Assembly: GCA_025451095.1 (NCBI GenBank)
Contig: JANWLB010000084.1
Location: forward strand, 1-58,093
Length of the DNA stretch: 58,093 nucleotides
DNA from: Alphaproteobacteria bacterium
GTDB taxonomy: Bacteria > Pseudomonadota > Alphaproteobacteria > Micavibrionales > Micavibrionaceae
Reading direction: 5' to 3'
Below are positions 1 to 9,468 of the stretch, piece after piece. Below the pieces are notes generated by a model. The model was not told where the DNA came from and did not search any database. It saw only the letters and a list, made by a program, of their open reading frames with translations. How positions within the stretch are numbered: position 1 is the first letter of the stretch; each line of letters begins with the position of its first letter. The position numbers and the translations under genes were made by a program.

Positions 1-38
1 CTATTGTAAACATGCCACCCAAACCTCATAATTAGTTT

Positions 39-1010
39 ATGAATCTGCGCGTCGCTTTCCAGATGGACCCTATTGAATCCATCAATTTCGATACCGATAC
101 GAGCCTTATTCTGGCGCTGGAGGCACAGAAGCGCGGCCACACACTTTATCATTACCTGCCCCGTCACCTGTCCCTCTCCGGGAATAAGGTCCTGACCCGG
201 GCGCGGCCGTTGCAGGTACGCTACGAAAAAGGAAATCATTATACGGTGGGCGCCGAAGAAATCGTTGATCTGGGTGCTTTCGATATTGTGCTGATGCGGC
301 AGGATCCGCCGTTTGACCTGGCCTATATCACGGCCACGCATATGCTGGAGCATATACAGCCGCGCACCTGTGTCTTCAACGACCCTGCGGGCGTGCGGAA
401 CGCGCCGGAAAAAATTCTGGTCACGCACTTCCCTCACCTGATGCCGCCGACCCTTATTTCTTCTGATTACCGGGAAATTGAAAACTTCAGGACGGAACAC
501 AAAGACCTGATCGTTAAGCCGCTCTATGGCCACGGCGGTGCGGGGATTTTTCACGTTCCGCCGGACAGTGACAATCTGGGCGCACTGATCGAGCTTTATG
601 CCGGAATTTATAAGGAGCCGGTGGTGATACAAAAATACATGCCGGAGGTGCGTGAGGGCGACAAGCGAATCGTGCTGATTGAGGGGCGGCCGGTAGGGGC
701 GCTGCTGCGGATTCCCGCGCACAACGAAGTACGCACTAACATGCGGGTCGGCGGCCAGGCGGTTCACGCCTCTCTTACAAAGCGCGATTTCGATATATGC
801 GAGGCGATTGGTCCGGAACTGCGCCGGCGCGGTCTTGTCCTCGCAGGCATAGACGTCATTGGCGGCTTTATCACAGAGGTCAACGTCACCTCACCCACCG
901 GGCTCCAGGTCATCAACAGGCTTGAAAACGCCTGCCTGCAATCTCTTGCATGGGATGCTTTTGAAGCCCGGTTTCAGCAGAGCCGCAGCCAGCTTAGGAA
1001 GGCAATCTGA
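39..1010 (+). CDS. gshB: Glutathione synthase
   Basis: Cytosolic ATP-grasp ligase that adds glycine to gamma-glutamylcysteine, the last step of glutathione synthesis. The 323 residues match the usual bacterial GshB length. The start MNLRVAFQMDPIESI is typical of the family, with the preATP-grasp domain over about residues 1-120. The ATP-binding Lys160 followed by the glycine-rich loop GHGGAGI (164-170) and the metal-ligand stretch ending in Glu280 and Asn282 (FITEVNVTSPTG) are all present. No clear Shine-Dalgarno precedes the ATG, but homology supports it. The first 38 bases of the window are non-coding. Function is certain by family features. Confidence 0.96.
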   Translation: MNLRVAFQMDPIESINFDTDTSLILALEAQKRGHTLYHYLPRHLSLSGNKVLTRARPLQVRYEKGNHYTVGAEEIVDLGAFDIVLMRQDPPFDLAYITATHMLEHIQPRTCVFNDPAGVRNAPEKILVTHFPHLMPPTLISSDYREIENFRTEHKDLIVKPLYGHGGAGIFHVPPDSDNLGALIELYAGIYKEPVVIQKYMPEVREGDKRIVLIEGRPVGALLRIPAHNEVRTNMRVGGQAVHASLTKRDFDICEAIGPELRRRGLVLAGIDVIGGFITEVNVTSPTGLQVINRLENACLQSLAWDAFEARFQQSRSQLRKAI

Positions 1011-1195
1011 CGCATTAGATTTAAATAATTATATATCATACTGAATAATAAAGAATATTATCAATTTGAAAAATTATCCGCCGCATTCCAAGGTATATAT
1101 ATTTTTTTTGTGGAATTAAACTCTGTTTTGATATATTGTTTTTAAAAGATAGCAAAATTGAGTAATAAAATTACCTTTAAGGGAGGACATTTGTA
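1011..1195. promoter_or_regulatory. AT-rich intergenic region, probable promoter of the CBS gene
   Basis: This stretch between gshB and the CBS-domain gene is much richer in A/T than its neighbours. A possible promoter lies near its end: TTGTGG, an 18-base spacer, then TATATT (roughly 1109-1138). A strong ribosome site (AAGGGAGG) sits nine bases before the ATG at 1196. No terminator hairpin for gshB was recognised. The promoter is an inference by eye. Confidence 0.35.
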
Positions 1196-1708
1196 ATGAA
1201 GAAGATTCTTGAGCGCACTATGAAGTGTTTCATCAATCGCCGCCCCGTTGTTGTATTAAGGGCGGATGAGCCGGTATCCTCGGCTATTTCCATACTACCT
1301 GAACTGGATACGGGAGCTGCCTGCGTCATCGACAGCCGTGAAAATCTTGTCGGCATCGTTACAGTGCGCGATGTTTTAAAACGGGTTATGTCGGCCGGCC
1401 TTGATCCGCAGAAGGCGAAAATCAGCGAGATCATGACAGCCAGCCCCCGGACAGTCTCCGTGGATGACTGCATCCACGAAACCCTTGATATCATGACGTC
1501 CAGCGGTTACCGCTACCTGCCCATCATGGACAGCGGAACAGTTGTCGGCATGGCGGATATACGCGACCTGTACGAAGCGATTCAGAGCCTCCTGCACCAG
1601 AAGGTGGAATACAAGGCTTCCCTGATGGCGCGGATGTTCAGTGAGCCCTACGGCTATGACCCGCATACGCTCTCGGATTCTCTGGTTCAAAGCGGCCGCG
1701 CCGGTTAA
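1196..1708 (+). CDS. CBS-domain pair protein
   Basis: Small cytosolic protein of 170 residues made of two CBS domains (about 9-64 and 77-132) with a short C-terminal tail. Such stand-alone CBS pairs usually bind adenosyl ligands (AMP, ATP, SAM) and report energy state to a partner, but no catalytic domain is present here to identify it. The two conserved repeats end in LVGIVTVRDVLKRV and VVGMADIRDLYEAI, the classic CBS hallmarks. It is a single-gene unit: AT-rich promoter region upstream, strong terminator downstream. Partner and ligand are unknown. Confidence 0.88.
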   Translation: MKKILERTMKCFINRRPVVVLRADEPVSSAISILPELDTGAACVIDSRENLVGIVTVRDVLKRVMSAGLDPQKAKISEIMTASPRTVSVDDCIHETLDIMTSSGYRYLPIMDSGTVVGMADIRDLYEAIQSLLHQKVEYKASLMARMFSEPYGYDPHTLSDSLVQSGRAG

Positions 1709-1747
1709 GGGCGCAGAGGCGACAGGGCCAAAAGTCCTTTAAAAACA

Positions 1748-1786
1748 ATACCCGACTGCCCCTCCCGCAGCCGGGTATAATTTTTT
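1748..1786 (+). terminator. Rho-independent terminator after CBS gene
   Basis: Inverted repeat with arms starting ATACCCG and ending CGGGTAT (1748-1777), extended inward by CTGC/GCAG across one mismatch, followed closely by TTTTTT at 1781-1786. It lies 40 bases past the CBS stop codon and isolates that gene from the minus-strand regulator downstream. Confidence 0.8.
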
Positions 1787-1899
1787 CAGGTGCGTTGCCG
1801 CCCTGCCAATCCCCCCGGCCGTAAATCACATGCCAGGCGAGATAACTCCATCTTCCAGTATACTGGACAGGTGTAAAAGAATGGTTATAGAGCGGGCTT

Positions 1900-2295
1900 T
1901 TAAGCGGCTTTTCCGAGGGCTTTTTCGATGGCCTGGACCAGTTCATTGAAATCCAAGGGCTTTTCAAGATAGGCCGTGGGCTTCAGATCGCGGACGGCCA
2001 GCCTGTCCCGCTGATCGGTCAGGGCGGTCAGGAAGATAAAAGGCAGATCGCGGTACTGGGGATATATGCCCCGGATCCGCTCCAGCAGTTCATAACCGGT
2101 CATGGCGGGCATGGCACGGTCGCAGATGATCAGATCTGGCTCCGCGTCCTGGAGCTTTTCCAGCCCGTCCACACCGTTGCGGGCCGTGATGATACGAAAG
2201 CCGAGCGAGGTCAGTTCATCTTGCAGCAGTTCGCGCAAGGATTCTTCATCCTCGATGACAAGTATGGTTTCACGGCTGGGTACGGGTCGTTGCAT
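1900..2295 (-). CDS. Single-domain response regulator
   Basis: Receiver-only response regulator of 131 residues, with no output domain. The acidic pocket (Glu-Asp at 15-16), phospho-acceptor Asp59 (LIICDRAMP), Thr90 (FLTALTD) and the conserved Lys112 (LEKPLD) are all in place, so it should be phosphorylatable. It lies 34 bases downstream of the histidine kinase gene on the same strand, so the two are very likely co-transcribed and cognate. AAGGAG precedes the ATG. With no output domain it probably acts by protein contact, like CheY or DivK, or in a phosphorelay; the target is unknown. Confidence 0.92.
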   Translation of the reverse strand: MQRPVPSRETILVIEDEESLRELLQDELTSLGFRIITARNGVDGLEKLQDAEPDLIICDRAMPAMTGYELLERIRGIYPQYRDLPFIFLTALTDQRDRLAVRDLKPTAYLEKPLDFNELVQAIEKALGKAA

Positions 2296-2329
2296 CCTGG
2301 AATATCTCCTTGCCCTCTATGGTGATAAA

Positions 2330-3913
2330 TCAGGCTCCCGATGGCAAGGAAAACATTACTGTTGTCCCCTCGCCCACGAGACTTTTGATTTCCACACGCC
2401 CTTCATGCAGGTCTATCAAGTCCTTAACCAGGTTCAGGCCGATCCCGGTGCCCGGAATGCCGCTGGCAGTGGTGGCACGATAATAGCGTTCGAATATGTG
2501 GCCCAGTTCGTTCTCCGGAATGCCGATACCGTTATCCTCGATACTGATATTGATGTGCCCGTTTTCCATCTGCCCGGTGACGCGGATCAGCGGGTCATCC
2601 TCGCGGGAAAATTTGATCGCGTTGGCCAGAAGGTTGCTGGCAATAAGGATCGTGACTTTCTTATCAAGAAAGACCGAGTCCGGAAGGGAATCAATATTCG
2701 TTTCTATGCGATGATTTTTTGAAAGATCGGTATGAGCGTCGCACAGATCGTAAAGAAGCTGTTTAACATTGAAATTCTCGCGCACGAGTTCCAGCTTGCC
2801 GGTCTTTAGCATGTTGGATGAAAGCACGCCCTCCATCATGGTCACAAGGCGCGATACGGCGCTGCGTATAGTGCGGGATCGCTTCTGGATATCAGCGATG
2901 TCGAGCGTGCTGGTGCGGCGGAGAAGGATCTGCGCGTTGCCGTCAATGATACTGAGCGGCGTACGAAATTCATGCGAAACCATGTTGATGAATTGTTTCT
3001 GGATCGCGCTGGCTTCCTTTTCGTTCTCAAGCGCTTCGGCCAGCTCTTGCGATTTTTGCTGCAGCTCCCTCTGCTGGTTAACGTAGTCCGTGATATCGGT
3101 TGTCGTCACGATCGTACCCATACCGCCCAGGAGATGGCGGCATTTCATGCGCCAGATACGGCCGTCATCCATCTCGTATTCGGCCTGTCCTGTGAGGTCA
3201 GTCCAGAATTTTTTCATTTTTTCGTAGCGCGGATCATCCTCGGAGACGTCCTGCTCCACGCAGCACATCTCGAACGCCTCCATGACGTCCAGCCCCCGCA
3301 CCATGCGATAGCCGTTCTGTGGATAGGCCTTGCGGTAATGCTCGCTGACGAAGAAAATCTTTCTGTTTTCATCAAAGACAATAAAGGCATCAGGGCTGGC
3401 CGCAAGAGAGGCCTTAAAACGGCGGTACTCGGCTTCTTGCGCCCGGTTGTTCAGGCGGGTCATCCCCTTTTCGATCTTGTTCATCAGAATGCGACGGAAG
3501 TCGCGGTTTTCCATCAGGCTGGTGTTGAAAATGGAATCAAAGCCCTGCGCCATGACCTTGATACGCTGGCGGACCGTGGCATCGTCGGTGATGGCCACAA
3601 TTCCGCAGACGACATCCTTCTGCAGGGCCAGCGGCCGGGCGAGTTCGATGTTCGGGTCATCTTCCGCATGGATCACAATCAGGATCAGGAGTGCTTCCAG
3701 GGCTTTTTCAGCCAGTTCCTCGACCGTATTCGGGTTCAGGATGGGTATGTCCTGACCGGCCACAAGCGACCAGATGCCCTTTGTGATGATCTGCTCCTCG
3801 CGGTCGCCATAAACAATAATACAGGGCTTGAATGTATGCGCTGACTCGTTGTAGGACACGGATTCTCTTGTTATTTTAATGGTTAAGGCTGTTTTTACCC
3901 ATCTTCTGGCCAT
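2330..3913 (-). CDS. PAS-domain histidine kinase
   Basis: Hybrid-less sensor histidine kinase, 527 residues, no obvious membrane segment, hence probably cytosolic. N-terminal region (about 28-150) has a receiver-like alpha/beta character but no phospho-acceptor Asp that I can place with confidence. A PAS-like domain follows (about 165-280), then a coiled coil, the HisKA box [11 protein letters not shown] with His314, and a HATPase_c domain with the N box ([10 protein letters not shown]) and G boxes ([19 protein letters not shown]). GAGG precedes the ATG at 3913. It is divergent from rplU and is followed by its likely partner, the single receiver protein. Confidence 0.9.
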   Translation of the reverse strand: MARRWVKTALTIKITRESVSYNESAHTFKPCIIVYGDREEQIITKGIWSLVAGQDIPILNPNTVEELAEKALEALLILIVIHAEDDPNIELARPLALQKDVVCGIVAITDDATVRQRIKVMAQGFDSIFNTSLMENRDFRRILMNKIEKGMTRLNNRAQEAEYRRFKASLAASPDAFIVFDENRKIFFVSEHYRKAYPQNGYRMVRGLDVMEAFEMCCVEQDVSEDDPRYEKMKKFWTDLTGQAEYEMDDGRIWRMKCRHLLGGMGTIVTTTDITDYVNQQRELQQKSQELAEALENEKEASAIQKQFINMVSHEFRTPLSIIDGNAQILLRRTSTLDIADIQKRSRTIRSAVSRLVTMMEGVLSSNMLKTGKLELVRENFNVKQLLYDLCDAHTDLSKNHRIETNIDSLPDSVFLDKKVTILIASNLLANAIKFSREDDPLIRVTGQMENGHINISIEDNGIGIPENELGHIFERYYRATTASGIPGTGIGLNLVKDLIDLHEGRVEIKSLVGEGTTVMFSLPSGA

Positions 3914-4005
3914 TATACCTCATTTTGAGCATTTTCTTGACAGAAAAGCCGCGTTGTGATTATTTCCTACCCTTGCTAATCAAACTGAATAGAGTGGATT
4001 TTCCC

Positions 4006-4287
4006 ATGTTTGCAATCATTAAGACCGGCGGCAAGCAATACAAAGTCGCCAAAGATGACAAGATCAAGGTAGAGAAACTGGAAGCCAAGGAAGGCGCCAG
4101 CGTCGATTGCGACGTTCTTTACGCCGAGGGCGGCAAAAAGGCCACTGTAACGGCCAGGATTGTCAGCCATGTCAGAGCCCCCAAGGTCCTGATTTTCAAG
4201 AAAAAGCGCCGTCATAACTACCGTCGTAAGCGTGGCCACAGGCAGGAACTGACGGTTCTGCAGATCACCGAAGTTAAAGCGGCTTAA
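4006..4287 (+). CDS. rplU: 50S ribosomal protein L21
   Basis: Ribosomal protein L21 binds 23S rRNA in the large subunit. The ATG at 4006 gives 93 residues beginning [14 protein letters not shown], the family's universal N-terminus; an upstream in-frame ATG at 3925 would add an unconserved 27-residue tail and is rejected. The basic [16 protein letters not shown] tract near the C-terminus is the L21 signature. It is followed after 14 bases by rpmA and then obgE, the standard rplU-rpmA-obgE order. Confidence 0.97.
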   Translation: MFAIIKTGGKQYKVAKDDKIKVEKLEAKEGASVDCDVLYAEGGKKATVTARIVSHVRAPKVLIFKKKRRHNYRRKRGHRQELTVLQITEVKAA

Positions 4288-4301
4288 AAGGAGTTCAGGG
4301 T

Positions 4302-4580
4302 ATGGCACAGAAGAAAGCGGGCGGTAGCTCAAAGAACGGACGGGACTCGGCAGGCCGCCGTCTCGGCGTCAAGGTTTACGGCGGGCAGCACGCCAATGCC
4401 GGCAGCATTATCGTTCGCCAGCGCGGCACCAAGTACCACCCCGGCGAGAATGTCGGCATGGGTCGCGACCACACAATTTACGCACTGGTCGACGGCAAGG
4501 TCAGCTTCTCCATGGCCCGTGGCGGTCGTCCGCTGGTCAATGTCGTTCGGGCGGCTAACGACGCGCAGGCAGCCGAGTAG
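4302..4580 (+). CDS. rpmA: 50S ribosomal protein L27
   Basis: L27 (92 residues) sits near the peptidyl transferase centre. N-terminus [16 protein letters not shown], then [20 protein letters not shown] and [17 protein letters not shown], are diagnostic. The N-terminus begins directly with the mature-type sequence, so no Firmicutes-style cleavable extension is present. AAGGAG lies 8-13 bases before the ATG. It shares a transcript with rplU and is followed by a strong terminator-like hairpin before obgE. Confidence 0.97.
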   Translation: MAQKKAGGSSKNGRDSAGRRLGVKVYGGQHANAGSIIVRQRGTKYHPGENVGMGRDHTIYALVDGKVSFSMARGGRPLVNVVRAANDAQAAE

Positions 4581-4603
4581 CGCGTTCTGAGTTAAAGTTA
4601 AAG

Positions 4604-4637
4604 AAGGGGGAAAGGACACACCTTTCCCCTTTTATTT
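4604..4637 (+). terminator. Terminator between rpmA and obgE
   Basis: Arms AAGGGGGAAAGG (4604-4615) and CCTTTCCCC (4621-4629), loop ACACA, followed by TTTTATTTT. It probably attenuates read-through from the two ribosomal protein genes into obgE, a common arrangement for this operon. Confidence 0.75.
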
Positions 4638-4666
4638 TGCCCAGTGGCAGGAATGATTGAATTGAT

Positions 4667-5683
4667 ATGAAATTTCTGGATGAAGCCAAAATATATCTGA
4701 AAAGCGGCGATGGAGGCGCGGGATGCGTCAGCTTCCGGCGGGAAAAGTTTGTCCCCATGGGCGGCCCTGACGGCGGCAATGGCGGCCGCGGCGGCGATCT
4801 GATCATTGAAACAGTCGACACGCTCAACACACTGATCGATTTCCGCTACCAGCAACATTACAAGGCGGAGAATGGCAGACACGGCATGGGCCGCAACCGG
4901 ACGGGTGCTGACGGCGATGACTGTATTATCAAGGTGCCGGCGGGCACGGAGATACTCGACGAAGACAAGGAGACGGTTCTGGCGGATCTGACCGAACTGG
5001 GAAAAAGCATTGTATTCCTCAAGGGCGGCGACGGCGGCCTGGGCAACGCCCATTATAAAAGCTCCACCAATCAGGCGCCGCGCAAGGCCCTGCCCGGCTG
5101 GCCGGGTCAGGAACGCACCGTGTGGCTGCGTCTCAAGCTGATCGCCGATTCCGGGATCGTTGGCTTGCCCAACGCCGGCAAGTCCACCTTTCTGGCGGCC
5201 GTATCGCGGGCAAAACCGAAAATCGCCGACTATCCCTTTACGACCCTGCATCCCAATCTGGGAGTTGTCAAAGCAGGTGATTTCGATTTTGTGCTGGCGG
5301 ATATCCCCGGCCTTATTGAAGGCGCCCACCAGGGTCATGGTCTGGGCGACCGGTTCCTTGGACATGTCGAGCGCACGGCCGTCCTTCTCCACCTGATTGA
5401 CGCTACACAGGACGATGTGGTCAAAGCCTACAGGACGGTGCGGGCCGAACTTGAGGCTTATGGCCAGGGCCTGGCCGCCAAGCCGGAGATCATTGCCCTG
5501 AACAAGTGTGATGCTCTGGGACCGGAACTGTCGGCGGAACAGGCGCGTGAGTTAAAGGCAGCCATAAAAAAGGATGTTTTGACTGTCTCTGCTGTTTCCG
5601 GCGAAAATGTGCAGAAGACGCTCTTTGCTCTGGCGCGCGCGATTGAAGCGGACAGGAAAAAAGGCGAAGAAGCGCTATATTAG
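4667..5683 (+). CDS. obgE: Obg family GTPase
   Basis: Essential P-loop GTPase (338 residues) involved in 50S subunit maturation and stress signalling. N-terminal glycine-rich Obg fold (about 1-158) starts [20 protein letters not shown]; the G domain follows with G1 GLPNAGKST (about 165), G2/switch [11 protein letters not shown]3 DIPGLIEGA and G4 NKCD. The C-terminus is short, with no TGS-like or long acidic tail. It is third in the rplU-rpmA-obgE cluster and separated from rpmA by a terminator, so it may be partly attenuated. Confidence 0.96.
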   Translation: MKFLDEAKIYLKSGDGGAGCVSFRREKFVPMGGPDGGNGGRGGDLIIETVDTLNTLIDFRYQQHYKAENGRHGMGRNRTGADGDDCIIKVPAGTEILDEDKETVLADLTELGKSIVFLKGGDGGLGNAHYKSSTNQAPRKALPGWPGQERTVWLRLKLIADSGIVGLPNAGKSTFLAAVSRAKPKIADYPFTTLHPNLGVVKAGDFDFVLADIPGLIEGAHQGHGLGDRFLGHVERTAVLLHLIDATQDDVVKAYRTVRAELEAYGQGLAAKPEIIALNKCDALGPELSAEQARELKAAIKKDVLTVSAVSGENVQKTLFALARAIEADRKKGEEALY

Positions 5684-5844
5684 TCGTCAGAATTTATCAT
5701 CAGAGGAAGCGTCAATTGAAATATGTAAACATGGCAGGGAATTTTTTTCATATCCTGTTGACGGGCGTCAAAAACATTTCCTATAATCTGGCGAATTTCT
5801 ATAAAAAACCTGCGCGAGCCGGATCACAGGAGAGGATCAAAGCC

Positions 5845-8688
5845 ATGACGACCGCCAACCAGAATCAGCCCGAAGTATTGCGTCTTGCCGATTATCGTCG
5901 TCCCGATTTCACGACCGATGAAGTCTATCTGAACTTCGACATTCACAAAGATCACACGATCGTCACATCGAAGGTTACCTACAAGCGTTCAGCGGAAGGC
6001 AAGGACGCCCCTGCCCTGGTATTACATGCCGAAGATCCCAACAAGCCCGCTTTGGGCCCCTACAATCCGGTACAGCCTTATCTTCAGCGCGTTAAGCTGA
6101 ATGGCGTCGAACTCGCGCCTGGCACAGGATATATTTATGATGAAGAAAAATGCACGCTGAGCATTCTGCTGGATCCCGGCGAGAAAGAAGCTGAAGTCCA
6201 GATTGAAACGTTCCTTGAGCCCGAAAAAAACCTTCCCCTGACAGGCCTCTATAAAAGCGACAGCACATTCATGACTCAGAATGAGTCTGAAGGTTTTCGC
6301 CGCATAACCCCGTTCCTTGACCGTCCCGATGTCATGGCGCGCTATACGGTCAGAATTGAAGCCGACAAGAAGGATATTCCCGTCCTGCTGGCTAATGGTA
6401 ACAGGACCGCCGGCGGTGATCTTCTGAATGGCCGTCACTGGGCAGAATTCCAAGACCCCTTCCTTAAGCCCTGCTATCTCTTCTGCACGGCCAACGGCAA
6501 TCTGGGGCATATTCACGACACCTACCTCATCGGAGACGATAAGAACCGGCCGGTTGATATAGCCGTGTATGCGGAATCCGGCCTTGAAAAAAGAGGCTAC
6601 CACGCGCTGGAAGCCCTCAAAATGGCGATGCGCTGGGATGAAGAAGTTTTCGGCTGCGAATACGATCTGAATAACTTCAAGATCGTGGCGGCCGCAAAAT
6701 TCAATTTCGGCGCCATGGAAAACAAGGGTCTCAATGTTTTCCGGGATTCAGCGATTTTGGCAGACCCTGAAATTGCGACTGATGCCAATTATCAGACGAT
6801 CATAGATATTGTCGGACACGAATACTTCCACAACTGGTCCGGTAACCGCGTTACGCTGGCGAACTGGTTCTATATCAGTCTGAAAGAAGGTCTGACGGTT
6901 TTGCGGGAGCGTATGTTCACGGCCGCTGTGACGTCTACGGAAACCGAGAGGATCGGCAGCGTTCAGGATCTTCGTTCACGTCAGTTCCTGGAAGATGACA
7001 AGCCAACGGCTCATCCCGTTCTGCCGCAGGAAGCCAGCTCCATTGAAAACCTCTATGACGGCACGGTCTATGAGAAAGGCGCGGAAGTCCTGCGCATGAT
7101 GGGCGTTCTGGTGGGTGAAGAAACCCTGATCAAAGGGATTAAACATTACTTCAAGAAACATGACGGACAGGCCGTCACGATTCATGAATTCGTGAAGGCT
7201 ATCGAGGAAGTCAGCGGCGAAAACCTGCATGACCAGTTTTTCCTCTGGTACACCCAGTCGGGCCGCCCGCGCGTGAAGGCCGAAGGAAAATATGACCCGG
7301 TCAGCCAGACCTACACGCTGACGATGGAACAGCATGTTCCGCCGACGCTGGATCAGCCGACCAAGAAAAACATGCTGATCCCCGTCAAGATGGGCCTCGT
7401 GGATTCTCAAGGCAATGATATGCCGCTGGTTCTGGAGACCGATACCCCGGATACACCCGGCACGGGCACAACAGACCGCGTTCTGCGCTTGACGGAAGGC
7501 AAACAGGTTTTTGTTTTCAAGAACGTCAAGGAAGAGCCGGCTTTCCACTCCCTCTTCCGCGGGTTTTCGGCGCCTGTAACGGTAACGGACTCAGGCCTGA
7601 GCGAAGATCAGTTGCACAAACAACTCCTGATCGATACGGATGGATTTAACCGCTGGGATGCCGGACAGCAACTGGCGCTGGCCGAGCGGAAGCGAGTCTA
7701 TGAATCTTATCTCGCTACTGGCACACTTCCCGAAGTTAATTCCCGTTATCTTGAGACTCTCAGAACTCTGGTTAAGGACGCAAAACATGCCCCTAACCCG
7801 ATGCTCATCGAGATGGCCCTAACACCGCCCAGCATCGAGGAGCTTGAATCCATCGTGCAGCCGGTTTCGCCTTCGGCCATCGTGGCTGTGAGCAAGCATA
7901 TGCGCAAATCCATTGCCACGGCCCTGCGGCAGGAGTTTGAAGAACTTTATGCATGGGCTCATGACGGCAAACCCTATGTTTTCAACTTTAAGGAAGCGGG
8001 GAAACGCTCACTTAAGTCGCTGGCTGCCACCTATCTGACAGAAAGCGAAAATCCAGCGGATATGAATCTGCTGCGGGATCAGTATATGAATGCGGACAAT
8101 GCGACCGACCGCGTATCGGCAATGGCCGCCCTGAGAAATCACCCCAGCGCCGAGCGTGAGGAAATTTTCAAAAACTACTATGAGCGTTTCAAGGCCGACC
8201 AGATGGTAATCCAGAAATGGTTCAGCATGCAGGCGCTATCGAGTTCGGATAGCACAATCGGATATCTGCGCGACCTTATTAAAACCGACCCGGGCAGAAC
8301 CAAGAACGATGTTTTCAACTGGGAAAATCCTGGACATGTCGGCTCTCTCGTGGGAGGGCTTGCCCGCAACTATGAGCAATTCCACCGCCAGGATGGGGCT
8401 GGTTATGAATTTGTCGCTGATGGCGTTATTCGGATGGACCGAATCAGCCCGAATATTTCTTCCCGTCTGGCTGACTTTCTATGCGACTGGCGCAAATATG
8501 CCGATGAAAATCAGCGCCTGATCGTTAATCAGCTTGATCGTATCAATGCTGCGCCAAATATATCGACAGATGTACGGGAGAGATTGGTGAAGTCTTTACC
8601 CACGGATCAGGAACGCCAGAGACTGGGGCTGCCTGTGGGTGCGGGCGGCGGGATCAACCCCGCGGCCGCAGCCGCTCCCGCGCCGTAA
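5845..8688 (+). CDS. pepN: Aminopeptidase N (M1 family)
   Basis: Zinc metallo-aminopeptidase of the PepN type, 947 residues from the ATG at 5845. The substrate-recognition motif GAMEN (FGAMENKGLN) and the zinc site HEYFHNW with a downstream Glu (SLKEGLTVLRE) are intact. A longer frame reaches a TTG at 5716, but those 43 residues are unlike the family, and AGGAGAGG just upstream of 5845 decides the start. Cytosolic: there is no signal peptide. The C-terminal Pro/Ala-rich tail after about residue 930 is unusual but low in complexity. A strong terminator follows. Confidence 0.95.
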   Translation: MTTANQNQPEVLRLADYRRPDFTTDEVYLNFDIHKDHTIVTSKVTYKRSAEGKDAPALVLHAEDPNKPALGPYNPVQPYLQRVKLNGVELAPGTGYIYDEEKCTLSILLDPGEKEAEVQIETFLEPEKNLPLTGLYKSDSTFMTQNESEGFRRITPFLDRPDVMARYTVRIEADKKDIPVLLANGNRTAGGDLLNGRHWAEFQDPFLKPCYLFCTANGNLGHIHDTYLIGDDKNRPVDIAVYAESGLEKRGYHALEALKMAMRWDEEVFGCEYDLNNFKIVAAAKFNFGAMENKGLNVFRDSAILADPEIATDANYQTIIDIVGHEYFHNWSGNRVTLANWFYISLKEGLTVLRERMFTAAVTSTETERIGSVQDLRSRQFLEDDKPTAHPVLPQEASSIENLYDGTVYEKGAEVLRMMGVLVGEETLIKGIKHYFKKHDGQAVTIHEFVKAIEEVSGENLHDQFFLWYTQSGRPRVKAEGKYDPVSQTYTLTMEQHVPPTLDQPTKKNMLIPVKMGLVDSQGNDMPLVLETDTPDTPGTGTTDRVLRLTEGKQVFVFKNVKEEPAFHSLFRGFSAPVTVTDSGLSEDQLHKQLLIDTDGFNRWDAGQQLALAERKRVYESYLATGTLPEVNSRYLETLRTLVKDAKHAPNPMLIEMALTPPSIEELESIVQPVSPSAIVAVSKHMRKSIATALRQEFEELYAWAHDGKPYVFNFKEAGKRSLKSLAATYLTESENPADMNLLRDQYMNADNATDRVSAMAALRNHPSAEREEIFKNYYERFKADQMVIQKWFSMQALSSSDSTIGYLRDLIKTDPGRTKNDVFNWENPGHVGSLVGGLARNYEQFHRQDGAGYEFVADGVIRMDRISPNISSRLADFLCDWRKYADENQRLIVNQLDRINAAPNISTDVRERLVKSLPTDQERQRLGLPVGAGGGINPAAAAAPAP

Positions 8689-8716
8689 AGCGCAGGATTT
8701 GTTCACAGCTCTTTTA

Positions 8717-8742
8717 AAAGCCCGGCTCTTCCGGGCTTTTCC
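8717..8742 (+). terminator. Terminator after pepN
   Basis: Near-perfect hairpin: AAAAGCCCGG (8717-8726), loop CTCTT, CCGGGCTTTT (8731-8740). It lies 28 bases after the pepN stop and before rnhB. The A-tract on the left arm would let it work weakly in both directions. Confidence 0.85.
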
Positions 8743-8772
8743 TTGCGTAGGGAATAAGGCACTCTTCCGTCC

Positions 8773-9414
8773 ATGCTGGCAAACCCTGGAAAAAAGCCCG
8801 ATCTTTCATACGAGATGAAGTATGACGGCCCCGTATGTGGACTGGATGAAGCCGGCCGCGGCCCCCTCGCCGGCCCGGTTGTGGCGGGCTGCGTCCATAT
8901 TCCCGAAAAAGCGTCCGGAGAGCCCTTCTGGCAGCACGTGACTGACAGCAAGAAACTTTCGGCGGCAAAACGAGTACGGCTGGAAGAATCCATCCGCGCC
9001 CACGCCAGCTTTGGAATCGGCATGGCATCATCGGAAGAAATCGATGCACTCAATATTCATCAGGCAACGCTGCTGGCGATGAAGCGGGCTTTCCAGGAAC
9101 TTTGCCGGGGCATTGGCCTTATGCCCAAAGCCGTTCTCGTGGATGGCAATTTTATCCCCGACGTAGCCCTGCCCGGCCAGGCCATCAAGAAAGGCGATAG
9201 CCTGTCCCTGTCGATCGCGGCAGCCTCCATTTTGGCTAAAGTCGCCCGCGACAGGCTGATGACGGAGCTTCATGACCGCCACCCCGTCTATGGCTGGAGC
9301 AACAACGCCGGCTACGGCACGCCCGAGCATCTGGAAGCCCTGCGGATTCATGGAGTGACCATCCACCACCGGCGCAGTTTCGCCCCGGTCCGGGAAGCGG
9401 CGAATAAAAATTGA
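8773..9414 (+). CDS. rnhB: Ribonuclease HII
   Basis: Cleaves RNA in RNA/DNA hybrids and single ribonucleotides in DNA. Length 213, typical. The catalytic Asp-Glu pair is in VCGLDEAGRGPLAGPV (about residues 20-35), the next Asp in VLVDGN and the last in the SILAKVARDRLM helix. It ends with the usual GWSNNAGYGTPEHLEAL region. In many alphaproteobacteria rnhB lies directly before ccrM; here one orphan gene separates them. The start could alternatively be the ATG at 8815 (MKYDGPVCGLDE); the upstream choice is kept. Confidence 0.94.
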   Translation: MLANPGKKPDLSYEMKYDGPVCGLDEAGRGPLAGPVVAGCVHIPEKASGEPFWQHVTDSKKLSAAKRVRLEESIRAHASFGIGMASSEEIDALNIHQATLLAMKRAFQELCRGIGLMPKAVLVDGNFIPDVALPGQAIKKGDSLSLSIAAASILAKVARDRLMTELHDRHPVYGWSNNAGYGTPEHLEALRIHGVTIHHRRSFAPVREAANKN

Positions 9415-9468
9415 TATAAAGTCGGTTTTTGTCTAGGATCCGCGCATCTTTAAAAATGGAGAGAAAAA

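Noticed and set aside
2972-3844. 290-codon plus-strand frame across the histidine kinase gene
   Set aside because: Antisense shadow; the kinase motifs on the minus strand are unambiguous.
5716-5844. TTG-initiated N-terminal extension of pepN
   Set aside because: Not conserved in aminopeptidase N; a strong AGGAGAGG site precedes the ATG at 5845.
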